From Pseudanabaena sp. M53BS1SP1A06MG (GTDB lineage: Bacteria > Cyanobacteriota > Cyanobacteriia > Pseudanabaenales > Pseudanabaenaceae): 51,050 nt of DNA. Position numbers and translations under genes: made by a program. The stretch lies in contig JADBWH010000110.1 of the NCBI GenBank assembly GCA_020404105.1, positions 1 through 51,050 on the forward strand, written 5' to 3'. Shown one piece after another: positions 24,308-34,706 of the stretch. How positions within the stretch are numbered: the first letter of the stretch is position 1; the number at the start of each line of letters is the position of its first letter. The notes under the pieces were generated by a model that was given only the letters and a program-made list of their open reading frames with translations, ran no database searches and was not told where the DNA came from.

Positions 24308-25111
24308 ATGATTGAAACCTTAAAAGTTGCGTCAGATCAAACAAACAGTAAAACTTTTGTTTTTGATATTGACGGTGTGATTCGTGATGTGTCGGGTTCC
24401 TATCGTCGCGCTTTAGCGGATACGGTTGAATATTTTACAAATTCAGCTTATCGACCTAGTCCTGAAGAAATTGATGAATTGAAAGCTGAAGGGATTTGGA
24501 ACAATGACTGGGAAGCCTCTGAGGAGTTAATTAAAAGATATTTTCAGGTACAAGGAAAGGTCGCCAAGATCGATTATGACGACATTGTTGCATTTTTTCA
24601 GAGTCGTTATCGGGGTAGTAGTCCTGACTGGTCTGATGGATATATTGCGAAAGAACCTTTGATTGCGACATCAGCATATTTTCGGAGTTTGACAGCCGCA
24701 GGCATTGGTTGGGGATTTTTTAGTGGAGCAACTAGGGCTTCGGCGAGCTATGTTTTAAAACGTTTAGAAATTATTGATCCTGTTTTAGTGGCGATGGAGG
24801 ATGCCGCAGGCAAGCCTGATCCTACAGGACTTTTATTAGCTGTCAAACAAATTGATCGTAAACAAGCAAAACCGACAGAGTTAATTGTCTATGTGGGTGA
24901 TACGGTTGCCGATATGCTCACAGTGAGCAAGGCAAGGAATTATAACGCAAGCTACCAGTATGTTGGTGTTGGGGTGATTCCACCCCATGTGACTCAGAAT
25001 TTGCGTGATCGCTATGCTGCCTTACTCAAAGATAATGGTGCAGACTTAGTTTTAAATAGTGTGTTGGAGTTAACGCCACACCTTAATCTATCTCAAAGTC
25101 TTAGCTGTTGA
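24308..25111 (+). CDS. HAD-superfamily hydrolase (TIGR01548-like)
   Basis: 267 aa. The HAD nucleophile motif FDIDGVIRD gives Asp20 and Asp22. Motif II (FFSGATRAS) and the Lys and acidic motif IV (KPDPTGL, YVGDTVADM) are in order. The N-terminal FVFDIDGVIRDVSGSYRRAL and the WNNDWE segment are characteristic of a cyanobacterial/actinobacterial group annotated as TIGR01548. Phosphatase activity is likely; the substrate is unknown. It shares a 60-bp divergent promoter region with the PSRP-3 gene. Confidence 0.85.
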   Translation: MIETLKVASDQTNSKTFVFDIDGVIRDVSGSYRRALADTVEYFTNSAYRPSPEEIDELKAEGIWNNDWEASEELIKRYFQVQGKVAKIDYDDIVAFFQSRYRGSSPDWSDGYIAKEPLIATSAYFRSLTAAGIGWGFFSGATRASASYVLKRLEIIDPVLVAMEDAAGKPDPTGLLLAVKQIDRKQAKPTELIVYVGDTVADMLTVSKARNYNASYQYVGVGVIPPHVTQNLRDRYAALLKDNGADLVLNSVLELTPHLNLSQSLSC

Positions 25112-25177
25112 ATTAGCATTAACATAGATCTAGCTTTACAAGCTATCACTGTGTTAAGCATTTAAAAATTAATCTTT

Positions 25178-25519
25178 ATGTCAGAGTCTAAGCAATATTA
25201 TTTTGTGGCTGCTAGCCGTAAGTATTTGTGTGAAGACGAAGGGAAACCTTTGGGTGAGACACTATCGGAACGTCGTCGCAATTTTGAAGCTCGCAATCTA
25301 GAAATTAACTTTTGGTTGATTGAGCAGCCAGCTTTTTTGGAAGTTCCTGAGCTAGCAAGTATCAAAAAGCAAATTCCTCAACCTGCGGCAGCAATTGTGA
25401 CCACCGATCCCAATACGATGCGTTGGCTAAAGCTGAGACTTGAGTTTGTGGCAACAGGCGAATTTACTGCCCCTAGTGCATCTATTCCCGATCCTTTAGC
25501 ATCTTTGGCGATCGCCTAA
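25178..25519 (+). CDS. ycf54: Ycf54, assembly/stability factor of the Mg-protoporphyrin ester cyclase
   Basis: 113 aa. YYFVAASRKYLCEDE, ERRRNFEARNLEINFWLIEQPAFLE and MRWLKLRLEFVATGEF...PDPLASL match Ycf54 throughout. The protein is required for accumulation and activity of the AcsF/CycI oxidative cyclase that forms ring E of chlorophyll. The start follows the HAD gene by 66 bp on the same strand, so co-transcription is possible. A family C repeat lies immediately downstream. Confidence 0.92.
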   Translation: MSESKQYYFVAASRKYLCEDEGKPLGETLSERRRNFEARNLEINFWLIEQPAFLEVPELASIKKQIPQPAAAIVTTDPNTMRWLKLRLEFVATGEFTAPSASIPDPLASLAIA

Positions 25520-25522
25520 TAG

Positions 25523-25613
25523 TACAGCCCATTTAGGCTTTGAGTAGTACAGAAATATTTTTGAAAGTTGTGCGAAGCGCCACTTTCAAAAATATTTCTT
25601 AGGTTTTAAGTAA
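25523..25613 (-). repeat. Hairpin-plus-tail element, family C copy 2
   Basis: In reverse orientation it has the same layout as 10081-10168: TTACTTAAA, a stem built on AATATTTTTGAAAG, then CTGTACTACTCAAAGCCT and GGCTGTA. The stem top differs (GCGCTTCGC). It begins 3 bp after the ycf54 stop. Confidence 0.75.
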
Positions 25614-25717
25614 ACGCAAAGAGCTCTAACTGATCGAAAAGCCTCCCTAGAGAGACTTTTCGATTGAGGATCTGTGCTAAGGTGTGACCTTGAAGTTGAC
25701 GATTATCTCAAAATATT

Positions 25718-26635
25718 GTGTCTAGCCTTTTTTGCAGAGATACTTTGATTAGCTCACCTTTCCAACATTATGCCAATTTTGGATTTAAGTCGATCGCTGC
25801 AAATGGTCAGAGCTATAATCAGAGCCATAAATATAGCGATCGCAATTTATATGCCGTCAATCCTCAATCTAAGCTAAAAAATGTAGAAATCTATCGTTTA
25901 GGCTATAGTTTTGACCTAATTCAGAGTTTCTCAGTCCCCAAAGATGGAAATACGATCACGGAATGTGAAGATATTTGGCATTATGCTCAAGGCGATCAGC
26001 TAATTTCTATAGCTTTGTCCGATGGCGCAACTGAATCTTCCTTTGCCAAGGAATGGGCTAAGGAATTAGTAACTGCTTTTGTCAATCGTGATCACGCCTG
26101 TAGGCAAGCTCAACATCTCCAAGCATGGCTCCAGCCTGTCCAACAAACTTGGCAACAATGGCTAGACAAGCAAAACTTGACTTGGTTTGCCAAACGCAAA
26201 GCAGGAACAGGCTCTTTTGCAACTTTTTTGGGTTTAGAAATTTTGCCAGATTTGAGTTGGCAGGCTTTAGCAACTGGTGATTCTTGTTTATTTATCGTCC
26301 GCAACCAGCAAGCACATCTTAATTTTCCAATCCAAAGTAGCCATGAATTTAATCATCGACCACGATTAATTGGCACATATACCGAACCTGCAAATATTCA
26401 GATGCATCAAGCCAATGGGGTTGCGACTTTAGGTGATCGCTTTTATTTGACTACCGATGCGATCGCCTGTTGGATTTTCAAGCAAATAGAAGCGAGTCAA
26501 GATCCTTGGGTAAAATTAGGTGAGCTTAGATCGCAAGATCATTTTGCTCATTGGGTGAATGAATTGCGCGATCACCGTGAGATCGCCAATGACGATACAA
26601 CTTTGCTATGCCTAGAAATTCGTCGTGAGTCATGA
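25718..26635 (+). CDS. PP2C-like protein phosphatase
   Basis: 305 aa from GTG. SDGATESSFAKEWA (metal-binding Asp motif), GTGSFATFLGLEI, ATGDSCLFI and the terminal DDTTLLCLEI correspond to the conserved strands and metal ligands of PP2C phosphatases. Length and motif spacing resemble the YegK/PphC-type group rather than classical PPM enzymes. The stop overlaps the start of the kinase gene (ATGA), so the two are translationally coupled and probably act on the same targets. Confidence 0.8.
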   Translation: MSSLFCRDTLISSPFQHYANFGFKSIAANGQSYNQSHKYSDRNLYAVNPQSKLKNVEIYRLGYSFDLIQSFSVPKDGNTITECEDIWHYAQGDQLISIALSDGATESSFAKEWAKELVTAFVNRDHACRQAQHLQAWLQPVQQTWQQWLDKQNLTWFAKRKAGTGSFATFLGLEILPDLSWQALATGDSCLFIVRNQQAHLNFPIQSSHEFNHRPRLIGTYTEPANIQMHQANGVATLGDRFYLTTDAIACWIFKQIEASQDPWVKLGELRSQDHFAHWVNELRDHREIANDDTTLLCLEIRRES

Positions 26636-28572
26636 CCGATATCCAAACTTGGCCGTTAAATATTGACTTCACGATCGCGGTACAAAATCCGCAGCTTTGC
26701 TTTGCCGATCCCGATCTCAAGCAGGCGAGTACTTCTAAGAATTCACGGGGCAGAGTTTTACTATGGTCGGGTAATTTTGCCACGGTTTATAAGCTTACAA
26801 AAGGCGATCACTCTTGGGCAGTCCGTTGCTTTACGCGCATACCTCAAGCCGATGTACAGGAACGTTATCAGTTAATTAGTGAATATTTAAGTAAACATCA
26901 GATTCCCTATCTAGTAGATTTTGAATTTTTGGCTCAGGGAATTTTAGTCAAGGGTCAATGGTATCCGATTCTGAAAATGGATTGGGTCGAGGGCACAGAG
27001 CTAGATCGCTATATTGGTGAATATATTGACGATTCACAGGTATTACTACGTTTAGAGCGGCAATTAAAACAACTACAAAAAGATCTGCAACGGATAGGCA
27101 TTGCCCACGGGGATTTGCAGCATGGCAATATTATGGTGGATGATCGTGGGGAATTGAAACTCGTTGACTATGACGGAATGTATGTACCTGCATTGCGGGG
27201 TTCCCCTCCCCTTGAGGTGGGACATCCAAACTATCAGCCACCTAAACGCTCAACTAAGGATTTTGGAGATCGCCTTGATGATTTTTCCTTTGCTGTAATA
27301 TCCCTGTCACTCCGCGCTTTAGCCACAGAGCCTCATTTGTGGGCAACTTTTCATGAGGATAATAAAAATTTAATTTTTCGGCAAAATGATTTTCAAGAAC
27401 CTGATGCCTCGCCTGTATTCCAAGCGATCGCAAATATTCCCGATGATGAAACCCGTGAACTATGCGATCACTTGATCAGCCAATGTCATGGCAAAGAACA
27501 AGATGTCAAGCCAGAGTACCAAGAGTCACAACCTCCTTTAAAGCTTCTACCACGCAAAGTCTTGCTAAGATGGGGATTATTCGGCTTCATCTTACTAATT
27601 ACTGTTGGCACTATTTGGCTACTGTTCCAGAAAAATACCACTACGAACCCTGTTACGAAAATCCCTAAGACAAAACCCACAAATGCGACCATTGCACCAA
27701 CGCTAAATTCGCCTACCCCTCCTCTAGATCCACCTGTTAAGTTAACTCCGATTACCACATCGGTCTTGCTAGAACAATATGCCAAAGGGCGGCGCGATTT
27801 TTCTTATATTCAGTTGACAGGTACTCAGGGAGATCGCCTCCAAGGTCAAGATTTACGTAATATCAATCTTAGTAACTCCAACCTAGAGTCGGGGAACTTC
27901 CGCCAATTAATCCTCAAAAATGCGAACTTAAACGGTATTAAGCTAATCAAAGGTGATCTCCGAGGCTCTGATCTCAGTAATGCCAGCCTAATTGATGCAA
28001 ATTTAGCACTTTCTAATCTATCGGAAGCAAATCTAACTCAATCTAGCTTGTTGCGAGCAAATTTAGCCCAGTCAAATCTTGGTTCAGCGATATTACAAAA
28101 GGCTGAGTTAATGAAAAGTAATCTCAGTGAAGCTGATCTCAACTCAGCCAATCTCAGTGGTGCAAATTTAGCCCTTGCCAACCTGCGGAAAACTAACCTT
28201 ACTAAAGCAAATCTGAGCAATAGTAACTTGGCTGCAGTCAATCTCAATGAGGCAATTCTGGAAAATGCAGATTTAACTACAGCCAACTTAAGATCAGCAG
28301 AACTCCGTCAAACGATTTTTACCAATGCTAATCTTAGTATTGCCAACCTCACAGCCGCGAATCTCGTCTTAGTTGATTTGGCTGGAGCCAACTTGAATGG
28401 GGCAAATTTTCGGAATGTAACCATTAAAGATCTTGGCAGCATTGAATCTGCGGACTTTACGAATACGCTCAATCTGGCAAGTAATGTACGTCAATATCTC
28501 TGTACTCTAGCTTCTGGCAATATTTCTGAGACTGGGCTCCCCACCAAAACAAGCCTCAATTGTTCGCCATAA
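26632..28572 (+). CDS. Hanks-type Ser/Thr kinase with a membrane helix and C-terminal pentapeptide repeats
   Basis: 646 aa. Kinase domain about 40-290: glycine-loop-like WSGNFATVYK (45-54), AVRCF (63-67), catalytic HGDLQHGN (159-166) and a metal-binding VDYDG (178-182). The lysine of the usual VAIK motif is replaced by Arg65. One membrane helix (about 312-331) follows, then a Pro/Thr linker. The outer part is about 40 tandem A(D/N)LxxANL-type pentapeptides (about 400-610), with two cysteines near the end. The architecture places the kinase in the cytoplasm and the beta-helix outside or in the lumen as a possible sensor. Synechocystis SpkB is a known kinase with pentapeptides. The kinase part resembles the YegI group, matching the PP2C partner. 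Confidence 0.85.
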   Translation: MTDIQTWPLNIDFTIAVQNPQLCFADPDLKQASTSKNSRGRVLLWSGNFATVYKLTKGDHSWAVRCFTRIPQADVQERYQLISEYLSKHQIPYLVDFEFLAQGILVKGQWYPILKMDWVEGTELDRYIGEYIDDSQVLLRLERQLKQLQKDLQRIGIAHGDLQHGNIMVDDRGELKLVDYDGMYVPALRGSPPLEVGHPNYQPPKRSTKDFGDRLDDFSFAVISLSLRALATEPHLWATFHEDNKNLIFRQNDFQEPDASPVFQAIANIPDDETRELCDHLISQCHGKEQDVKPEYQESQPPLKLLPRKVLLRWGLFGFILLITVGTIWLLFQKNTTTNPVTKIPKTKPTNATIAPTLNSPTPPLDPPVKLTPITTSVLLEQYAKGRRDFSYIQLTGTQGDRLQGQDLRNINLSNSNLESGNFRQLILKNANLNGIKLIKGDLRGSDLSNASLIDANLALSNLSEANLTQSSLLRANLAQSNLGSAILQKAELMKSNLSEADLNSANLSGANLALANLRKTNLTKANLSNSNLAAVNLNEAILENADLTTANLRSAELRQTIFTNANLSIANLTAANLVLVDLAGANLNGANFRNVTIKDLGSIESADFTNTLNLASNVRQYLCTLASGNISETGLPTKTSLNCSP

Positions 28573-28772
28573 ATTTTACTGACTAAATTGCCATGATAAA
28601 TTGCCATGAGATCTGCTGGTTGCTCGGCGCGAATTTCTATAAAATTATTCAATGACCCAGATAAAGAGTAAAATCGGGTTAATTGGCAAAAATCGTCAAA
28701 ACTAAATCTCAAACATATCAACTCTTAGCAATTTACTGCTAGTCTGAAAAGTGCGAAAAGAGTATTAACGCA

Positions 28773-29537
28773 ATGATCGAAGAAGAAAACTTATCCAACT
28801 CTGATGATCTCATCGACGAAGATGACGATGTTCTTGAGTCAAGGTTACAACAACTTGCCACCGAAGAATCGAAGTGTCTCTCAAACCAAGAAGAGATAAG
28901 TGTCGAAAGCCCAACCCCTCCTGCAACATCTGATGAACCTAAAGCTGAAGCCAGCAAAGCTAGTGCTGCTGCTGCTGCTACCCTTGAAAAAATCAACGGT
29001 TTGATCGCTGAGTCCACATCTCTAAAGGAACAGTTAGATGATCGCAAGCAGCAATACTTGCGCTTGTATGCCGACTTCGAGAATTTTCGCAAACGTACAG
29101 AGCGCGATAAAGAAGAGCTAGAAGGAACAGTTACAGGTAAAATTCTTAAAAAAATCTTGCCTGTAGTTGATGACTTTGAAAGAGCACAATTACAGATTTT
29201 GCCGAAAAATGATGGTGAAGCTGCAATTCACAAAAGCTATCAGTCAGTATACAAACAACTTCTAAAGTGCCTTAAAGAAACAGGTGTAGCAAGAATGGAA
29301 GCAGTTGGTCAAGAATTTGACCCGAACTTTCATGAAGCTATCATGCAGGAACCTTCGGCAGAATATGACGAGGGTATAATTACCGAAGAATTGCGTCCTG
29401 GCTACTTGGTAAGTGATGATCGCGTTTTACGTCATGCCTTAGTTAAAGTATCGTCAGGTAAGATTGACGGAGCTGAGAGCGAACCTGAAAATGGTTTAGA
29501 AAATTCCCAAAATAATGAATCTGGTGAAGCTAGTTAG
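28773..29537 (+). CDS. grpE: GrpE nucleotide-exchange factor
   Basis: 254 aa, longer than bacterial averages because of an acidic N-terminal extension (about 1-70). A long helix (about 75-115, ...LRLYADFENFRKRTERDKEE) is followed by the four-helix and beta-wing head ending DPNFHEAIMQEPSAEYDEGIITEELRPGYL, the GrpE signature. It releases ADP from DnaK. dnaK follows 128 bp later on the same strand. No CIRCE operator is visible upstream. Confidence 0.95.
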   Translation: MIEEENLSNSDDLIDEDDDVLESRLQQLATEESKCLSNQEEISVESPTPPATSDEPKAEASKASAAAAATLEKINGLIAESTSLKEQLDDRKQQYLRLYADFENFRKRTERDKEELEGTVTGKILKKILPVVDDFERAQLQILPKNDGEAAIHKSYQSVYKQLLKCLKETGVARMEAVGQEFDPNFHEAIMQEPSAEYDEGIITEELRPGYLVSDDRVLRHALVKVSSGKIDGAESEPENGLENSQNNESGEAS

Positions 29538-29665
29538 GTAACATTAGTTAATAAATCATTCAAGATGCGATCACAATTGCATCTTGAAATGCATTTTTAG
29601 GGTACATTATTCAGAAAATTATTAGGCTAAACTTTTAGAAAAGCTTTTTCACGGAACTGGTCATT

Positions 29666-31525
29666 ATGTCGAAAGTAATTGGAATTGACCTTGGTACGAC
29701 AAACAGTTGTGTGTCGGTTTTAGAAGGTGGCAAACCTGTTGTCATATCTAGTGCAGAAGGTGGACGCACTACACCAAGTATTGTTGCCTTTGTCAAAGAT
29801 AGCAATGAACGGATTGTTGGACAGGTCGCCAAGCGCCAATCCGTTACTAACTCGGTAAATACTATTTACAGTATCAAGCGTTTTATCGGACGTAGCTGGG
29901 CAGAAACCGAAAGTGAGCGCCGTCGTGTTCCCTATACGACAGTTAAGGGCAAAGATGAAACTGTCGATGTCCAAATCGGCGATAAAGCCTATACGCCTCA
30001 AGAAATTTCCGCAATGATCTTGCAAAAGTTGAAGCAGGATGCTGAAAATTATCTTGGTGAAGAGGTAACTCAAGCGGTTATTACCGTACCCGCCTATTTC
30101 ACTGATACGCAACGGCAAGCCACTAAGGACGCTGGTGCAATTTCAGGCTTAGAGGTTTTACGGATCGTCAACGAACCGACAGCCGCTTCCCTTGCCTATG
30201 GTTTGGATAAACAGGAGCAAGATCAAATTGTTTTAGTATTTGACCTTGGTGGCGGTACGTTTGATGTGTCTGTACTGCAATTAGGGGACGGTATTTTTGA
30301 AGTTAAGGCAACTTCGGGAAATAATCACCTCGGTGGGGATGACTTTGACGCAGCGATCGTAGATTGGCTAATTGCTGATTTTAAAGAGAAAGAGGGTATT
30401 GATTTATCCACTGATAAAACGGCAATTCAACGTCTTAAGGAAGCTGCCGAAAAGGCAAAAATTGAGCTGTCTAGTGCTCCTTCAACCCTGATTAGCTTGC
30501 CTTTTATTGCGGCAGATGAAACAGGACCCAAAACCATTGAATTAGACTTTACCCGTGCTAAGTTTGACGAGATCACGGCTCATTTGGTTAAGTCAACCCT
30601 TGAGCCTACAGCCCAAGCGCTCAAAGATGCAGGGCTATTAACGAAAGAAATTAATCGCATCATTTTAGTTGGTGGTTCGACGAGGATTCCTTCAGTCCAA
30701 GAAGCGATTTCCAAATTCTTTGATGGTAAAAAGCCTGATCAGTCAGTTAACCCCGATGAAGCTGTAGCGATTGGTGCTGCTGTGCAAGCAGGAATTTTAG
30801 GTGGTGAAGTTAAAGACTTATTACTGCTAGATGTAATACCTCTGTCTATTGGCTTAGAAACTCAAGGAGGTGTATTCACCAAAAACCTAGAGCGCAACAC
30901 TACGATTCCCACCAGCAAATCTCAGATTTTCTCCACTGCTGTAGATAATCAATCGGCTGTAGAAATCCACGTTTTGCAAGGTGAACGGGCGATGGCAAAG
31001 GATAATAAGAGCCTTGGTAAGTTTGAGCTAGAAGGTATTCGTCCTGCGCCACGGGGTATTCCTCAAATTGAGGTTTCTTTTGATATTGATGCCAACGGTA
31101 TTCTCAAGGTATCGGCAAGAGATGTAGATACTGGTGTTGAGCAAAGTATTAGCATTACTAATACGGGTGGATTGAGTCCCAGCGAAATTGAGAGAATGCG
31201 GATGGAGGCTGAGGTCTATGCAGAAGAGGATAGCGCCCGTCGTGAGCTTGCAAATATGCGTAACCAAGCATCTAATCTAATCCGTACGGTTGAGGAAATC
31301 CTCAGGGATAATGGGCCAACAGTAATTAGCCAAAGTATGCGTGAAGAGCCTATCAAGAATATGGAGAAGCTCAAAAAACTGTATGAGTCTGACGACGCAA
31401 CTTATGAGAATTTACAAATTGCGATTAAGCCTCTGCAACAGTCATTGTTTGAGCTAACTCAATCAGTTGAAAAATACTCTCAAGTTGAGCGAATCAAACA
31501 AAATTCTAGTGACACTTTAGAATAA
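29666..31525 (+). CDS. dnaK: Hsp70 chaperone DnaK
   Basis: 619 aa. The nucleotide-binding domain has [25 protein letters not shown] and [16 protein letters not shown]. The substrate-binding part has [17 protein letters not shown] and the lid. The C-terminus is short and lacks the acidic EEVD/GG-rich tail of many DnaKs. Cyanobacteria carry several DnaKs, and linkage to grpE suggests the DnaK2 type, but this is not decided here. No dnaJ follows; accD is next after a terminator. Confidence 0.95.
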   Translation: MSKVIGIDLGTTNSCVSVLEGGKPVVISSAEGGRTTPSIVAFVKDSNERIVGQVAKRQSVTNSVNTIYSIKRFIGRSWAETESERRRVPYTTVKGKDETVDVQIGDKAYTPQEISAMILQKLKQDAENYLGEEVTQAVITVPAYFTDTQRQATKDAGAISGLEVLRIVNEPTAASLAYGLDKQEQDQIVLVFDLGGGTFDVSVLQLGDGIFEVKATSGNNHLGGDDFDAAIVDWLIADFKEKEGIDLSTDKTAIQRLKEAAEKAKIELSSAPSTLISLPFIAADETGPKTIELDFTRAKFDEITAHLVKSTLEPTAQALKDAGLLTKEINRIILVGGSTRIPSVQEAISKFFDGKKPDQSVNPDEAVAIGAAVQAGILGGEVKDLLLLDVIPLSIGLETQGGVFTKNLERNTTIPTSKSQIFSTAVDNQSAVEIHVLQGERAMAKDNKSLGKFELEGIRPAPRGIPQIEVSFDIDANGILKVSARDVDTGVEQSISITNTGGLSPSEIERMRMEAEVYAEEDSARRELANMRNQASNLIRTVEEILRDNGPTVISQSMREEPIKNMEKLKKLYESDDATYENLQIAIKPLQQSLFELTQSVEKYSQVERIKQNSSDTLE

Positions 31526-31557
31526 TAAAAGAGGGCAAGTCGCCCTCTTTTATTATT
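31524..31557 (+). terminator. Intrinsic terminator of grpE-dnaK
   Basis: AATAATAAAAGAGGGC paired with GCCCTCTTTTATTATT, 5-nt loop, T-rich 3' arm, starting within the dnaK stop codon. Confidence 0.85.
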
Positions 31558-31715
31558 TAGATTTCTGTTTTGGGTTTAAACGCGATCGCTTTAACTGAAG
31601 CCCAAAGCGCTGTATGATTACAGAGTTATAGTTGTATTTTTGGTTACAGTTGTCGTCTACTAGTATTGACTAAGTATTGATAGCTGAAAGCCTATACTGT
31701 GAACCGTGAGCCGCT

Positions 31716-32690
31716 ATGTCACTGTTTGATTGGTTTGCTGAAACACGCTCTCGTGCTAGTGAAGCATATCGCCGCAAAACCCCTAATTTAAATCAAGACT
31801 CTCAAGAACGCGAAATTCCTGATGGTTTGTGGCACAAATGTTCTAGTTGTGGCACTTTGACCTATGTTAAGGACTTGAAAACTAATTTGATGGTTTGCCC
31901 CGAATGTGGTCATCACAATCAAGTTAATGCCTATGAGCGTATAGCCCAATTAATCGACTCAGGTACGTGGGAAGAGATGGATACAGATTTAACTTCCTGT
32001 GACCCTCTAGATTTTAAAGATCGTAAGCCCTATATTGATCGCATTAAAGAATATCGACAAAAGACTGGCTTAAGAGATGGGGTGATCACTGGCATTGGTA
32101 AGATCAGTGGTTGTGATGTGGCTCTAGCGGTTATGGATTTCCGCTTTATGGGGGGCAGTATGGGATCTGTCGTCGGTGAAAAAATTACCCGAATTCTCGA
32201 AACTGCAACGGTAAAGCGTTATCCCGCTTTGATCTTTTGTGCTTCTGGTGGGGCACGAATGCAGGAGGGGATTTTGAGCTTGATGCAGATGGCAAAAACT
32301 TCGGCAGCGCTTGAGCGCCATCGTCAGGCAAATTTGTTGTATATTCCGATTTTGACCAATCCGACAACGGGCGGCGTAACTGCAAGTTTTGCGATGCTTG
32401 GGGATTTGATTTTAGCTGAGCCGAAGGCATTAATCGGCTTTACAGGACGGCGCGTCATTGAGCAGACCCTTAAACAAAAAATTCCCGAAGGTTTCCAATC
32501 GGCGGAATATTTGCTCGATCATGGGTTTGTGGATGCGGTTATACCTAGAACTAAGCTCAAGCAAAGTCTTGCCATGATTTTAAAAATGCATCAACCACAA
32601 GCTGATATTGCTAGCGATCGCCATCTTAATGGTGCTATTAAGTCAGGAATTGATATTGTCTCCGAGGCAAGTTTAGCTTCAGAAGTTTAG
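31716..32690 (+). CDS. accD: Acetyl-CoA carboxylase carboxyltransferase subunit beta
   Basis: 324 aa. An N-terminal zinc ribbon (Cys42, 45, 61, 64) is followed by the carboxyltransferase crotonase-like core with [32 protein letters not shown] and [15 protein letters not shown]. With AccA it transfers carboxyl groups from biotin to acetyl-CoA, the first step of fatty acid synthesis. accA is not nearby. It converges on nagA with only 5 bp between stops. Confidence 0.95.
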   Translation: MSLFDWFAETRSRASEAYRRKTPNLNQDSQEREIPDGLWHKCSSCGTLTYVKDLKTNLMVCPECGHHNQVNAYERIAQLIDSGTWEEMDTDLTSCDPLDFKDRKPYIDRIKEYRQKTGLRDGVITGIGKISGCDVALAVMDFRFMGGSMGSVVGEKITRILETATVKRYPALIFCASGGARMQEGILSLMQMAKTSAALERHRQANLLYIPILTNPTTGGVTASFAMLGDLILAEPKALIGFTGRRVIEQTLKQKIPEGFQSAEYLLDHGFVDAVIPRTKLKQSLAMILKMHQPQADIASDRHLNGAIKSGIDIVSEASLASEV

Positions 32691-32695
32691 CTTTA

Positions 32696-33745
32696 TCAAT
32701 TAAATTCGCAATCTAAGTAGCTGCTAACAGGTTCATTGCTTGATATTGGAGACGCGCAAGAGTAAGTAATCTGAGTCCAAGTTAATCTTTTAGTTGCTTT
32801 GGGATCGACATCTAAGTTCATCGCATGTCGTGGCATATTGATTGCTAAATCAATTGCCTCTTTTGTTGTGCAAACATTCCACTGTACTAAATTATTAACC
32901 GCATGAATCAGAGGTAGTGTTGTGCCTGAAAGTGTACCATCGGGTAATCTCGCTGTGCCTTTTTGAATCGTAATTTGGCGATCATCCCAAGGATAATTAC
33001 CATCAGGTAACCCAAGGGGGGCAAGGGCATCACTGACTAGAAAAATTTGTTTTTTCATCCGATAGAGGAGTTTGATCATTGTGGGTGAAACATGAACGCC
33101 ATCGGCAATTAATCCGCACCAAACTTGATCGCTTAATATTGCTTCACCTAATAGCCCCACATCGCGATGATGCAAACTCGGCATGGCATTAAAAGCATGA
33201 GTGACCATTGTTGCACCTTGAGCGATCGCTGTTCTCGTTTGTTCTGCATTTGCTGTAGAGTGACCAAGACTAACAATAATTTGGCGATCACGTAAATATT
33301 GAATCGTTTCTCCTGATGGATCAAGTTCGGGGGCAAGGGTGACTAGTTTAATAATGTCGGTATAATCTCCTAACACATGTCGCAATGTATCGAGATTAAG
33401 CGGTAATAGATGCTTTGAGGGATGTGCGCCCCGCTTATCTGGATGCAGAAAAGGACCTTCGAGATGGACTCCTAAAATTTTGGCTTCATGAGGATCAGGA
33501 TGTTGCTGTTGATGGCTGATCGCTTCGGTTAGGAAATGGAGTGATTGATGTAATTGCTCAACAGAAGTAGTAATGAGGGTAGGCAGAAATCCGTCTAGTC
33601 CTTGCTGATAGAGAAATCGACAGATTTCTGGTAACTGAGCGGCGCGATCGCGATTTAAATCATTAAAAGGAATTCCTAACGCTCCATTAATTTGCAGATC
33701 AATTGCTCCTTGGGTAGAACAGATGATTTCACGTAAACCTGTCAT
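32696..33745 (-). CDS. nagA: N-acetylglucosamine-6-phosphate deacetylase, short at the N-terminus
   Basis: 349 aa. Amidohydrolase motifs: GAIDLQINGALG, HLEGPFLHPDKRGAH (metal-site Glu), SLGHSTANAEQ, THAFNAM and VSDALAPLG. It converts GlcNAc-6-P to GlcN-6-P in cell-wall sugar recycling. Family members usually have about 45-55 residues of beta-sandwich before the DxQxNG strand; here only about 16 precede it. An in-frame TGA lies 5 codons upstream of the ATG, so no longer start exists in this frame. Confidence 0.88.
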   Translation of the reverse strand: MTGLREIICSTQGAIDLQINGALGIPFNDLNRDRAAQLPEICRFLYQQGLDGFLPTLITTSVEQLHQSLHFLTEAISHQQQHPDPHEAKILGVHLEGPFLHPDKRGAHPSKHLLPLNLDTLRHVLGDYTDIIKLVTLAPELDPSGETIQYLRDRQIIVSLGHSTANAEQTRTAIAQGATMVTHAFNAMPSLHHRDVGLLGEAILSDQVWCGLIADGVHVSPTMIKLLYRMKKQIFLVSDALAPLGLPDGNYPWDDRQITIQKGTARLPDGTLSGTTLPLIHAVNNLVQWNVCTTKEAIDLAINMPRHAMNLDVDPKATKRLTWTQITYSCASPISSNEPVSSYLDCEFN

Positions 33746-33845
33746 GATTTTTGGTGATCACTAAGTATGTTTAGGAAATGCCTGCAAATTCAGTTTTTAT
33801 GGCATTGATGAGCTTGAGTTATGATTATTCTACATACCACTCAAG

Positions 33846-34578
33846 TCATCTAATTTTAATCTTACTCCCTTCCCAGTGTAGAATGACGCACAAAAGGGAG
33901 AAGAATTTATAAATAGAGAAACACAAATCAAAGCCATAGGGTTTGATACAGAATCGCCATACCTTGCGATGTCCATACTCACGAATTACTTCAGTAGATT
34001 TGAGGTATACACTTGCCATAGTTGTTGGGCATAGCGTTTTTCGCCATCGGTAAACCATCGGATGTATTGACTCATTTTTGACCAAGGCACTGCTGTTTTT
34101 GTTGCTATAGCAAATAGTTAAGTATTTTTGAGTCCTACTTGGCAACAATCCAATAGCGACTCCTACGCTCAATGAATGTCACTGTCCATCCTTTTGACTC
34201 TGAGGGGGGGGGAAGGTTCTCGCCCAAGCAAGTGTAAACCTCATCTCCTTCGACTGTTATATCCGCTCCTGCTGGGGCAGGGGGACTACATTGCTGTGAC
34301 AGGCTGAGTTGCTAATTGTTGCTCCCATCTCATGATGCTGACATGGGACTTTTCAAGTACTTCCCACTAGCTCTGACTCCCATCCCTTCACACCTCATTT
34401 TCAGGGCTAAGGATACGACACATGCTGGAGTTCTTAGCCTTGACATTGGCGTTCCAGTCCTTTCACTAAATCTCTTGCCACATCCATTACACAAATAGTT
34501 CTGGATAGCTTTGCCATCTTGGTGTTGATGTTTGCCGTTGTTGATTGTTTTTTGGCTTTGGCAGTGGGTGCATTCCAT
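33846..34578 (-). pseudogene. Decayed IS1-like transposase
   Basis: Start is the ATG at 34578: a zinc-ribbon N-terminus (CTHCQS...YLCNGCGKRF) and helix-turn-helix (MRCEGMGVRASGKYL) as in IS1 InsA-type proteins. Further along, in changing frames, are VEGDEVYTCLGEN, TVTFIERRSRYWIVAK, IRWFTDGEKRYAQQLW and EYGHRKVWR. These are pieces of the DDE-type catalytic part. At least four frameshifts or stops separate them, one in a G9 run at 34204-34212. The element is inactive. Its terminal repeats were not identified. Confidence 0.7.
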
Positions 34579-34706
34579 CCTTTTTTCCTTTCCTCTGCCT
34601 CTTTTTTCCCACACCACTAATTTAATGACCAGTGTCCAGTTTGTGACACACCTCTTGCGGTTTTATATTTAATTGCACCCAGCTACTTATAGGCATGATG
34701 ATATCT

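Noticed and set aside
28573-28772. CIRCE (HrcA) operator upstream of grpE
   Set aside because: A TTAGCA...TGCTAG resemblance at about 28726-28742 lacks the 9-bp arms and 9-nt spacing of CIRCE.
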